DNA of 10,052 bases from Anaerolineales bacterium. Lineage in GTDB: Bacteria > Chloroflexota > Anaerolineae > Anaerolineales > DRMV01. The notes beneath the pieces are model-generated. The model was not told the DNA's origin. It saw only the letters and a list, made by a program, of their open reading frames with translations, and searched no databases. The stretch spans positions 1-10,052 of the forward strand of contig WFVP01000088.1 in NCBI GenBank assembly GCA_015491595.1. The letters run 5' to 3'. A program made the translations under genes and the position numbers. Position 1 is the stretch's first letter; every line of letters starts with the position of its first letter. This document shows positions 1 through 5,228 of this stretch, piece by piece.

Positions 1-185
1 GCGCACACTTCTCCCTGCCCCACCTTCTGAAGCCGTCCCTGGCGCGCCAACCAATCCACCACGGACTGCACCAGGTCGGGTTCCAATCCTGTTTCCTCGA
101 CGAGGAACGACAGGGTAACCGCGCCCTGGGTCCGGCGCACCAGAGCCCAAACCTGCATCAAGGGTCCGGGCAAAGGTTCGGTCAT
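1..185 (-). CDS. feoC: FeoC-like winged-helix protein (partial, C-terminus outside window)
   Basis: Translating the minus strand from the ATG at 185-183 gives 61 uninterrupted residues (MTEPLPGPLMQVWALVRR...) that run off the left edge. The visible part looks like a small winged-helix domain: a first helix (about residues 8-18), a short turn, a second helix with LSFLVEETGL, and a third helix VQSVVDWLARQGRLQKVG leading into a wing. This matches the FeoC layout, and many FeoC proteins carry a cysteine cluster after the wing. The last complete codon seen here is a Cys in GEVC, where such a cluster would begin. The ATG overlaps the feoB stop codon (ATGA), so translation is probably coupled. FeoC is thought to regulate or stabilise FeoB or the feo promoter. 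The call rests on position and fold pattern; another small HTH regulator is possible. Confidence 0.72.
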   Translation of the reverse strand, partial: MTEPLPGPLMQVWALVRRTQGAVTLSFLVEETGLEPDLVQSVVDWLARQGRLQKVGQGEVC

Positions 186-2440
186 CCCCAAAGCACCCTT
201 GCGACCTGATGGACAACCCAGGCGCTCACCCAGGCCACACTCACCTGATACCCCATGGCCAGGGCCGCCCACCGCAAGCCGAACTCCTGATACAGCGCGG
301 CCAGCGTGGCCATACAGGGCACGTAGAGCAACGCGAACACCACGAAGGCCAGCGCGCCGGCCGGGGTGAAGTGCTCCCGCAAGGCCACGGCCAACCGAGC
401 ATCCGCTTCCAACGCCGCGGCGGTGAAAACCGCCGGTCGCCAGCCCACCAGATTTCGCCCGGCCTCCATCAGGGTGGTCCACAGGCCTGGCCCGAGGACC
501 TGCAGGTCCTGCCGCCAGTCCTCGGCGGACGGAGGTCCCAGGCGCGTGGGCGTGCTCGCGAGTTCGCCCAGGTAAATCTGTCCCATGGTGCTCACCACCA
601 CTTCCTTCGCCACCATGCCGGACATCAAGGCCCCGGCCGCTTCCCACCGGCCGAACCCGAGGGGTTCCAGCGCCGGCGCCAACCAGGTACTCACCCGGCC
701 GAACCAGCTTTGACGGGGGTCTTCCACGCCCCACGGCAGGTTCATGAGCACCCACAGGAACACGGAAATGGCCACAATCACCGTACCGGCCCGAACCACG
801 AACTCCCGCACCTGTTGGCGAACCTGCCGCCCGATGACCCGGCGGTTGGGCCAGTGATAGGGAGGAAGCTCCAGCAGGAAGGGGCCCGCCTCTCCTTCCG
901 CGCCCAGGAAACGCTGAAGTCCCGCGGCGGAAAGCAAGGCGATGAGAAAGCCCATCAGATAGAGACCCCAAACCACCCAAACCGTGGAGGGGCCGAAAAA
1001 GGCCATGCCGAAGACCAGGTAGACGGGCAATCGGGCCGAGCAGGAGATGAACGGAATCACCAGGGCGGTGACCAACCGGTCCCGCCAGCGGTCCAGGGTC
1101 CGGGTGGCGTAAATAGCCGGGACGTTGCAGCCCAATCCCAGAATCAGCGGAAGCACGGCCTTGCCATGCAACCCCACGGCCTGCATCACTCGGTCCATCA
1201 CGAAGGCCACCCGGGCCATGTACCCGCTGTCTTCCAGCCAGGCGAGGAAGAGGTAAAGCAGGGTGAGCCCCGGCAAAAAGGTCATCATACTGCCCACCCC
1301 GGCCAGCACGCCGTCCACCACCAGAGAGCGCAACCACAAGGGCGCACCCAGTTGATGCAAACCCCACAACAACCCGTGGCGTATGGGCCCCTGGAACACA
1401 TCTTCCACCCAGGCGATGAAGGGGTCCGTCAGGTTGATGACCAGATGGAACACCAGGAACATCACCAGGAAGAACAGGGGGATACCCAGCCAGCGATGGG
1501 TCACCACCTGGTCAATGGCGCGGGTGAGATGAAAACGCCGTTCTCGACGCACCGTGGCTACGGCCCGCCAGAGCCCTTCCGCCCAGCCGTAGCGGGCATC
1601 GGCCACCACCAGGGCCGGGTCCTCCCGCCAGCGGCGACGGTATTCTTCCCGCAAAGCTGCCACCCGGGCCCGGAGGCCCCGGGCCTGTTCCGGGGGAAAC
1701 AGGGCGTCCAACAGGTGGAGCTGGCCCTCCAGCAACTTCAACGCCAGCCACCGCTGGCGTACCAAGGGCCACTCGGCAAGCCAGGGGGCCAGCAGGGTCT
1801 GCATCCGCTCCACGGCTTCCTGGACGCGCTGGGGGTAACGAGGCGGACGGCCCGGAGAACGAGTCCCCGCCAGCCAGCGGCGCAACGCCGCTTTCAAGGC
1901 CTGTACGCCCTCCTCGGTCCGGGCCACGGTGGGAATGACGGGCACCCCCAGCAGGGCGGCCATCTGGTCCACGTCGATGTCCACCCCTTCCCGCCGGGCC
2001 ACATCCCACATGTTGAGGGCCACCAGGACGGGCAGGCCGGTTTCCAGCACCTCGGCCAACAGGTACAGGTCCCGGGCCAGATGGGCTGCATCCACCACGT
2101 GCACCACCCCCTCAAAGGGGTAGAGGGCCAGTTGCTCCTGGGTCACCCGCTCTTCCGGAGACCACGCATCCAAGGTGTACAGACCCGGCAGGTCGACCAG
2201 AAGAAGGTCCTCCACGCCTTCCACGAAACCCGCGTGGTACGTGACCGTCTTCCCTGGCCAGTTTCCGGTGTGTTGGTGCTGGCCAGTCAACGCGTTGAAC
2301 AGGGTGGTCTTCCCCACATTGGGGGACCCCACCAGGGCCACCGTCGCCACGGCCTCGGGTCGGGCCGTCTTCCAGGGCGCATGGCCGCGACGGCAACGGG
2401 GACAGCCGGGGGAAGGACGGACATGCCCATGGGCCATCAC
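182..2440 (-). CDS. feoB: Ferrous iron transporter FeoB
   Basis: FeoB is the inner-membrane Fe(II) permease, with an N-terminal GTPase domain fused to a membrane domain. The 752-residue product has the expected length. The G motifs are clear: G1 GSPNVGKT (38-45), G3 DLPG (83-86), G4 NMWD (143-146), and a likely G5 around VART (172-175). A helical linker follows at about 190-310. The membrane part shows the Gate and core signatures GCNVPAI (437-443), SCSARLPVY (466-474), MVAKEVVVSTMG (609-620) and YVPCMATLAAL (706-716), with several hydrophobic segments between about 320 and 748. The start used is GTG at 2440, about 6 bases after a strong ribosome site; an ATG at 2437 is an equally possible start one codon later. 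An N-terminal CPRC motif (C13, C16) precedes the GTPase domain and could bind metal; this is inference. The gene sits 3 bases after feoA and overlaps feoC by 4 bases. Confidence 0.97.
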   Translation of the reverse strand: MMAHGHVRPSPGCPRCRRGHAPWKTARPEAVATVALVGSPNVGKTTLFNALTGQHQHTGNWPGKTVTYHAGFVEGVEDLLLVDLPGLYTLDAWSPEERVTQEQLALYPFEGVVHVVDAAHLARDLYLLAEVLETGLPVLVALNMWDVARREGVDIDVDQMAALLGVPVIPTVARTEEGVQALKAALRRWLAGTRSPGRPPRYPQRVQEAVERMQTLLAPWLAEWPLVRQRWLALKLLEGQLHLLDALFPPEQARGLRARVAALREEYRRRWREDPALVVADARYGWAEGLWRAVATVRRERRFHLTRAIDQVVTHRWLGIPLFFLVMFLVFHLVINLTDPFIAWVEDVFQGPIRHGLLWGLHQLGAPLWLRSLVVDGVLAGVGSMMTFLPGLTLLYLFLAWLEDSGYMARVAFVMDRVMQAVGLHGKAVLPLILGLGCNVPAIYATRTLDRWRDRLVTALVIPFISCSARLPVYLVFGMAFFGPSTVWVVWGLYLMGFLIALLSAAGLQRFLGAEGEAGPFLLELPPYHWPNRRVIGRQVRQQVREFVVRAGTVIVAISVFLWVLMNLPWGVEDPRQSWFGRVSTWLAPALEPLGFGRWEAAGALMSGMVAKEVVVSTMGQIYLGELASTPTRLGPPSAEDWRQDLQVLGPGLWTTLMEAGRNLVGWRPAVFTAAALEADARLAVALREHFTPAGALAFVVFALLYVPCMATLAALYQEFGLRWAALAMGYQVSVAWVSAWVVHQVARVLWG

Positions 2441-2443
2441 GAG

Positions 2444-2758
2444 CTACACCTCCTCCGACAAGGGCGTCCCGTTCTCTGGAGGCGTTCTCCGGGGAGCCAC
2501 CGGCCGCACCCAGATTTGACGCGCGGTTTGCCGGCGCAACGCGAGCCAAGTATCCTGAACCCAGTATTGAATCGGGTCGCCCAGGGGCGCTCGCTGCTCC
2601 ACGTACACCCGCGTTCCCGGACGAAACCCCAAAGCGTACAAACGACGCCGCCACCGCAACGGACCCTGAACCCGCACCACCTCGGCCCAGGACCCGGGAG
2701 CCAACTGGTCCAAGGGAACCACTGAGGGCGACGAGGTCGAAGATGAACGTCGGAGCAT
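2444..2758 (-). CDS. feoA: Ferrous iron transport protein FeoA (SH3-like)
   Basis: FeoA is a small cytoplasmic SH3-fold protein needed for full FeoB activity. The product has 104 residues. The core from about residue 14 (VPLDQLAPGSWAEVVRV) to residue 86 (IWVRPV) follows the FeoA pattern: an LxxLxPG opening, a central RRLYALGFRPGTRVYV segment, then a DPIQYWV...LALRRQTARQIWV ending that corresponds to the family's G-P-hydrophobic and LR-hydrophobic strands. The first 13 residues are a Ser-rich tail, and about 18 residues after the core (ending in ...LSEEV) look disordered. The ATG at 2758 has GGAGGG 5 bases upstream on the minus strand. It is the first gene of feoABC; the next gene starts 3 bases after its stop. 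Upstream lie a candidate promoter and a dyad. Confidence 0.92.
   Translation of the reverse strand: MLRRSSSTSSPSVVPLDQLAPGSWAEVVRVQGPLRWRRRLYALGFRPGTRVYVEQRAPLGDPIQYWVQDTWLALRRQTARQIWVRPVAPRRTPPENGTPLSEEV
2447..2456 (-). promoter_or_regulatory. Ribosome binding site of feoB
   Basis: On the minus strand this reads GGAGGAGGTG, a near-ideal Shine-Dalgarno sequence. It lies inside the last codons of feoA, so feoB initiation occurs across the feoA stop codon (TAG at 2446-2444). The spacing is about 6 bases to the GTG at 2440 and 9 to the ATG at 2437, so it does not decide between these starts. Confidence 0.8.
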
Positions 2759-2789
2759 GGTTCCCTCCGAATTTTTTAGGCTTTCTTCT

Positions 2790-2817
2790 ACTTTATCGGG
2801 CTACCCCCGGAGGTCAA
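2790..2817 (-). promoter_or_regulatory. Candidate sigma-70-type promoter of feoABC
   Basis: On the minus strand TTGACC (2817-2812) is followed after 16 bases by TAAAGT (2795-2790). That is 5 of 6 matches to the -35 consensus and 4 of 6 to the -10. Transcription would start near 2783, giving a 5' leader of about 25 bases before the feoA ATG. Assigned by eye; the position directly in front of the operon supports it. Confidence 0.45.
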
Positions 2818-2841
2818 TGGAGAAAGGCGGAGGTTTTCGGA

Positions 2842-2853
2842 TGACGTTTGTCA
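2842..2853. promoter_or_regulatory. TGAC-N4-GTCA dyad upstream of feo promoter
   Basis: TGAC (2842-2845), four bases, then GTCA (2850-2853): a perfect 4+4 inverted repeat. Its centre lies about 64 bases upstream of the predicted feoA transcription start. The half-sites match the inner part of FixK/FNR-type boxes (TTGAC-N4-GTCAA), but the outermost T and A of that consensus are not present here. It may be an operator for a CRP/FNR-family regulator, or chance. Confidence 0.3.
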
Positions 2854-3336
2854 CTTCCCCCAGCATATGGCAGCGTAGTCGTTCAACACGCCTCCCACAC
2901 CGTTGGCGCCGGTGCGCTCCATCCCACTCGCGTTATAAGGGGGAGTGGGAAACCGAGACTCCCCCAGCAGGCTGGTCCAGGTGGTCAGGACCGTATTGGT
3001 GAGGTCCTGTCCCGGGGTGACGCTGTAGTCCACCGTGGCCTGGAAGGTGATGATGCAGGTCTCCCTAGCCTCCAGCTGGGCCACCGCACCCTCCAGGGTG
3101 GGGGCCGAAGCATCGCTGAGGCCCAGGGTATGGGTGGTGCAGGAACCGGCGAAGGAACCCGGAGCGTAGGTCAGACAGGCCGGCAGGGTATCGGACCAGG
3201 CCACATCGTAGGCTTCGGTGTCGCCGTCGCTAGACAAGGTCACAATGAAGGCAATCGTCGCCTGATTCGCGGCGTTGGTCGTGCTCGTAACCTCGGTCCC
3301 CACCAATTGCTTGGAGAACCCGTGTCCCCTTCGCAC
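2851..3336 (-). pseudogene. Remnant of a DUF11-like surface/adhesin repeat protein
   Basis: The minus-strand reading frame encodes about 160 residues resembling one unit of DUF11 or related extracellular repeats: FSKQLVGTEV, then DTEAYDVAWSDTLPACLTYAPGSF (usually ...DTLPAGLTYVPGS), TCIITFQATVDYSVTPGQDLTNTVLTTWTSL, and ERTGANGVGGVLNDYAA. Such units normally sit in tandem inside very large secreted proteins. Here there is one incomplete unit. The middle is shortened (NQATIAFIVTLSSDG), the end breaks off right after NDYAA into ICWGK and a stop, and the frame is closed upstream by a stop at 3357-3355. The only initiation codon near the homologous start is GTG at 3336, with no convincing ribosome site, and no signal peptide is encoded. 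I therefore read it as a decayed fragment left by deletion or recombination. A short expressed protein cannot be excluded, given the candidate promoter at 3412-3440. Confidence 0.65.
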
Positions 3337-3411
3337 GAAAGACGAAATGTCCTTTCATTCCCTCACCCTGCCAATGCCGATTCAAATCATTGGAATTAGA
3401 CGTTTTGCCGA

Positions 3412-3440
3412 AATATACGACGAATTGCGTAAAAAGACAA
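3412..3440 (-). promoter_or_regulatory. Candidate minus-strand promoter facing the DUF11 remnant
   Basis: On the minus strand TTGTCT (3440-3435) and TATATT (3417-3412) are separated by 17 bases. They match 4 of 6 and 5 of 6 consensus positions. Transcription would head toward the DUF11 remnant and then feoA. The dyad AATTGC/GCAATT (3423-3447) lies across it. It could be the surviving promoter of the lost surface gene, or simply an AT-rich chance match. Confidence 0.35.
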
Positions 3441-3487
3441 GGCAATTTTTCCCACCCCTTTTTCATCGAATTCTCATCTTGCGGCTC

Positions 3488-3516
3488 TTGACAGCCCCCA
3501 TTGGCCTCTTTACACT
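3488..3516 (+). promoter_or_regulatory. Strong candidate sigma-70 promoter
   Basis: A consensus TTGACA (3488-3493), a 17-base spacer and TACACT (3511-3516; 4 of 6 of the -10 consensus). The predicted start is near 3522-3524, exactly where an 8-bp hairpin begins, and the reading direction is toward the small helical protein and the roadblock gene. This is the best promoter match I found in the window. Confidence 0.65.
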
Positions 3517-3521
3517 TGAGG

Positions 3522-3597
3522 GCGAAATCTTAATGAAACCGATTTCGCAAAAATTGCAGGGGGAGAGGTGTGTTAGGGTTCCTTCTCCCCCTTTTTC
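3522..3597 (+). ncRNA. Candidate two-hairpin leader RNA or small RNA of about 75 nt
   Basis: From the predicted start of the promoter at 3488-3516 the transcript folds as two hairpins. Hairpin 1 is a perfect 8-bp stem, GCGAAATC (3522-3529) with GATTTCGC (3541-3548), and an 11-base loop. After an A-rich linker, hairpin 2 is the terminator-like stem at 3559-3591, followed by five Us. Promoter, 5' hairpin and terminator together have the architecture of a free small RNA or of a transcription-attenuating leader in front of the gene at 3645. I recognise no known riboswitch or small-RNA family, and no alternative antiterminator pairing was obvious by eye. Existence as a stable RNA is inference. Confidence 0.4.
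3559..3596 (+). terminator. Intrinsic terminator-like hairpin in the leader
   Basis: GGGGGAGAGG (3559-3568) pairs with CCTTCTCCCCC (3581-3591) with a single bulged base and a 12-base loop, followed directly by TTTTT (3592-3596). It lies upstream of the gene start at 3645 and downstream of a strong promoter, so it would either end a short RNA or attenuate the downstream operon. Confidence 0.6.
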
Positions 3598-3644
3598 TTA
3601 TCGTATCGGCTTTGAAGCAAACTTCAGCACAAGGAGGGCGAACG

Positions 3645-3875
3645 ATGACCCACTCGGAGGACCGGCTTCGAGAGCTGGAGGCATTGAAGGAGCAGCGCAA
3701 GCAGGGAGGCCTGGACGTGCTGGGCTATTACAAAGGTCTGCTCCGCATCACCGCAGACCTGATTCAAAACCTGCGGGACGAGAACATCTCCGAAAGCGAG
3801 GCGAAGAAGCAAATCCCGCTTATTCTCGTCTTTTTGGAGGAGCAAATTGCGAAGTTGGCCGGACGCGGCGGATAA
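3645..3875 (+). CDS. Small helical protein of unknown function
   Basis: I do not recognise the family. The product has 76 residues (MTHSEDRLRELEALKEQRKQ...), no signal peptide and no membrane segment. It appears almost wholly helical: a charged helix at about 4-22, LGYYKGLLRITADLIQNLRDE (26-46), and SEAKKQIPLILVFLEEQIAKL (51-71). The heptad-like spacing of Leu and Ile suggests a small helical bundle or coiled-coil partner. The ATG at 3645 is chosen because AAGGAGGG ends 6 bases before it; an earlier in-frame GTG at 3570 would place coding sequence through the terminator hairpin. It is 39 bases upstream of a roadblock gene on the same strand with the same codon character, so the two are probably co-transcribed and may act together. 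Confidence 0.78.
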   Translation: MTHSEDRLRELEALKEQRKQGGLDVLGYYKGLLRITADLIQNLRDENISESEAKKQIPLILVFLEEQIAKLAGRGG

Positions 3876-3914
3876 ACGGCCATTGTTCAACCTTCGTCGC
3901 CGGGAGGTGGCAAC

Positions 3915-4289
3915 ATGGCCCGGAGTCGCGTGGACCAACTGGTCGACCGCTTGCGCCAACTGCAAGCCAGCACCCCGGACATCGAGGCCTCGGCCTTGGT
4001 GTCTGTGGATGGGTTGATCATGGCCTCGGCACTGCCGGCAGGCGTGGAAGACGACCGGGTTTCCGCGATGTCCGCCGCGATGCTTTCCCTGGGCGAGCGC
4101 ATCGCCCAGGAACTCCAGCGAGGGGAGCTGGAGCAGGTGTACATCAAAGGCGACGACGGTTACGTCATCCTCACCGCGGTGGGCGAGGAAGCCGTGCTCA
4201 CGGCCCTGGTACGCCCTGAGGCCAAACTGGGACTCGTCTTCCTCGAAATGCGCCGAGCCGCCGAAGATTTGGCCCGGATTGTCCGTTAG
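3915..4289 (+). CDS. Roadblock/LC7 domain protein
   Basis: The 124-residue product has the roadblock/LC7 (MglB-like) pattern. An N-terminal helix VDQLVDRLRQLQAS is followed by IEASALVSVDGLIMASALP (23-41), where the SxDG...ASxLP stretch is typical of the first strands. Then come a long helix SAMSAAMLSLGERIAQELQRG, the strand pair LEQVYIKGDDGYVILTAVGEEAVLTALV, and a final helix. Family members form homodimers and often bind small Ras-like GTPases as GAPs or scaffolds in polarity, motility or signalling. No such GTPase lies in this window; a role with the adjacent 76-residue protein is only suggested by context. GGGAGGTG ends 5 bases before the ATG. A strong terminator follows the stop by about 90 bases. 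Confidence 0.88.
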   Translation: MARSRVDQLVDRLRQLQASTPDIEASALVSVDGLIMASALPAGVEDDRVSAMSAAMLSLGERIAQELQRGELEQVYIKGDDGYVILTAVGEEAVLTALVRPEAKLGLVFLEMRRAAEDLARIVR

Positions 4290-4375
4290 ATCCTCCCGGC
4301 TCGAACCCTCCCCCATAACGCCGCCCTGCGGGCTATGCACGCTCGTGGGGCGGTTGGCATCTTCCGTATCCGAAC

Positions 4376-4412
4376 GAAAAAGCGCAGGGGTAGGTGCTCC
4401 CTGCGCTTTTTC
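4376..4412. terminator. Bidirectional intrinsic terminator between convergent genes
   Basis: A perfect 14-bp stem, GAAAAAGCGCAGGG (4376-4389) with CCCTGCGCTTTTTC (4399-4412), and a 9-base loop. The outer A/T run gives a T tract after the GC-rich core on both strands. It can therefore end both the roadblock unit (plus) and the sdhCDAB operon (minus), whose stop codons are 87 and 53 bases away. Confidence 0.9.
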
Positions 4413-4464
4413 TTCCCGGCTTCAAGGGCAAAGAAAGCGCGCCCCGAGGTCCTCCCGGAGGCCG

Positions 4465-5166
4465 TCAATCCAAGCGCCCCGTCAAAATGGCCCGCTTGAC
4501 CTCGGCAATGGCCTTGGTGATTTGAATTTCCCGCGGGCAGGCCTCGGTGCAGTTGAAGGAGGTGCGACAACGCCACACCCCCTCTTCCTGGGCCAGGATG
4601 GCCAGGCGCTCGGCCGCGGCCTGGTCCCGGCTGTCGAAAATGAAGCGATGGGCGTTGACGATGGCCGCGGGCCCGAAGTACGAACCGTCGGCCCAGAAGA
4701 CGGGGCAGGAGGTGGTGCAGGCCGCGCACAGGATGCACTTGGTGGTATCGTCGAAACGCTCCCGCTCCTCGGGGGATTGCAAACGCTCCTTCTCGGGCGG
4801 CGGATCCGTGTTGATGAACCAGGGCATGACCTTGCGGTAGCTCTCGAAGAAGGGCTCCATGTCCACAATCAGGTCCTTGAGCACAGGCAGCCCTAAAATG
4901 GGCTCCACGACAATGGTGGTGCCCACGTCCTTGACCAGGGTCTTGCAGGCCAGCCGATTCCGGCCATTGATGCGCATGGCGTCGGAACCGCAAATCCCGT
5001 GGGCGCAGGAGCGGCGGTAGCTGAGGGAACCGTCGAGCTCGGCCTTGACCTTTTCCAGCAAATCCAGCACCCGATCGTTGGGCTCGGCCTCCAGATGGAA
5101 GACGTCATACCGAGGCCGCTGGTCGGTCTCGGGGTTGTAGCGAAACACTTTCAAAGTCACCTTCAT
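4465..5166 (-). CDS. sdhB: Succinate dehydrogenase iron-sulfur subunit SdhB
   Basis: SdhB carries electrons from the FAD of SdhA through three Fe-S clusters to quinone at the membrane. The 233-residue product has the standard length. The N-terminal ferredoxin domain holds the [2Fe-2S] ligands C54, C59, D62 and C74; the Asp at the third position is also seen in E. coli SdhB. The C-terminal domain has CILCAACTTSCP (C144, C147, C150, C154) and CRTSFNCTEACP (C200, C206, C210). By family rules C144/C147/C150/C210 hold [4Fe-4S] and C154/C200/C206 hold [3Fe-4S]. The ATG at 5166 has GGAGG about 6 bases upstream. It is the last gene of sdhCDAB, 62 bases after sdhA, a gap that contains a hairpin. Fumarate reductase activity cannot be ruled out from sequence alone, but the order with two short membrane subunits and nearby icd favours SDH. 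Confidence 0.95.
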   Translation of the reverse strand: MKVTLKVFRYNPETDQRPRYDVFHLEAEPNDRVLDLLEKVKAELDGSLSYRRSCAHGICGSDAMRINGRNRLACKTLVKDVGTTIVVEPILGLPVLKDLIVDMEPFFESYRKVMPWFINTDPPPEKERLQSPEERERFDDTTKCILCAACTTSCPVFWADGSYFGPAAIVNAHRFIFDSRDQAAAERLAILAQEEGVWRCRTSFNCTEACPREIQITKAIAEVKRAILTGRLD

Positions 5167-5187
5167 GGTTCGCCTCCTGGAAAGTCA

Positions 5188-5228
5188 TCGCAGTTCACCG
5201 CCCGTTTCGGACGGAGGGCCGTCTGCGA
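5188..5228 (-). other. Nested hairpin in the sdhA-sdhB gap
   Basis: Right after the sdhA stop, the minus-strand RNA can form an outer stem TCGCAG (5228-5223) with CTGCGA (5193-5188). Inside it is an inner stem CCGTCCG (5214-5208) with CGGGCGG (5204-5198), closed by an AAA loop with one G-U pair. There is no U tract, so it is unlikely to be a terminator. It may protect or process the mRNA between sdhA and sdhB. The function is inference. Confidence 0.45.

Larger units (their letters stand above)
3337..3644. other. AT-richer intergenic region between divergent units
   Basis: This stretch of about 300 bases separates the minus-strand DUF11 remnant from the plus-strand small-protein/roadblock unit. 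It is visibly richer in A and T than the flanking genes. Apart from the two candidate promoters and the two-hairpin leader listed separately, I see no coding region with recognisable protein character, no tRNA and no repeat array. An inverted repeat AATTGC (3423-3428) / GCAATT (3442-3447) overlaps the minus-strand promoter and might be an operator. Confidence 0.6.

Noticed and set aside
209..2725. An 838-codon open frame on the plus strand opposite feoAB
   Set aside because: It lies antisense to well-supported feoA and feoB, has a Gln/His/Pro/Gly-rich composition typical of antisense frames in GC-rich DNA, and shows no recognisable domain.
3570..3644. Upstream GTG start for the 76-residue protein, adding a hydrophobic MLGFLLPLFLIV segment that looks like a signal peptide
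   Set aside because: The extra codons are the terminator stem and its T tract read as protein. The ATG at 3645 has a strong, well-spaced ribosome site.
3275..4219. A 314-codon plus-strand frame, including a possible leader ORF starting at ATG 3533
   Set aside because: It crosses the terminator hairpin and two real genes in another frame, turns into low-complexity Arg/Gly-rich sequence, and the ATG at 3533 has only a weak, distant ribosome-like GAGG.
4321..4353. CCGCCC/GGGCGG inverted repeat after the roadblock gene
   Set aside because: Short arms with a 21-base loop and no T tract; the perfect terminator at 4376-4412 explains transcription ending.
4980..4985. Missing third cysteine (D62) in the SdhB [2Fe-2S] motif
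   Set aside because: Asp at this position is a known natural ligand variant, as in E. coli SdhB, so it is not a defect.
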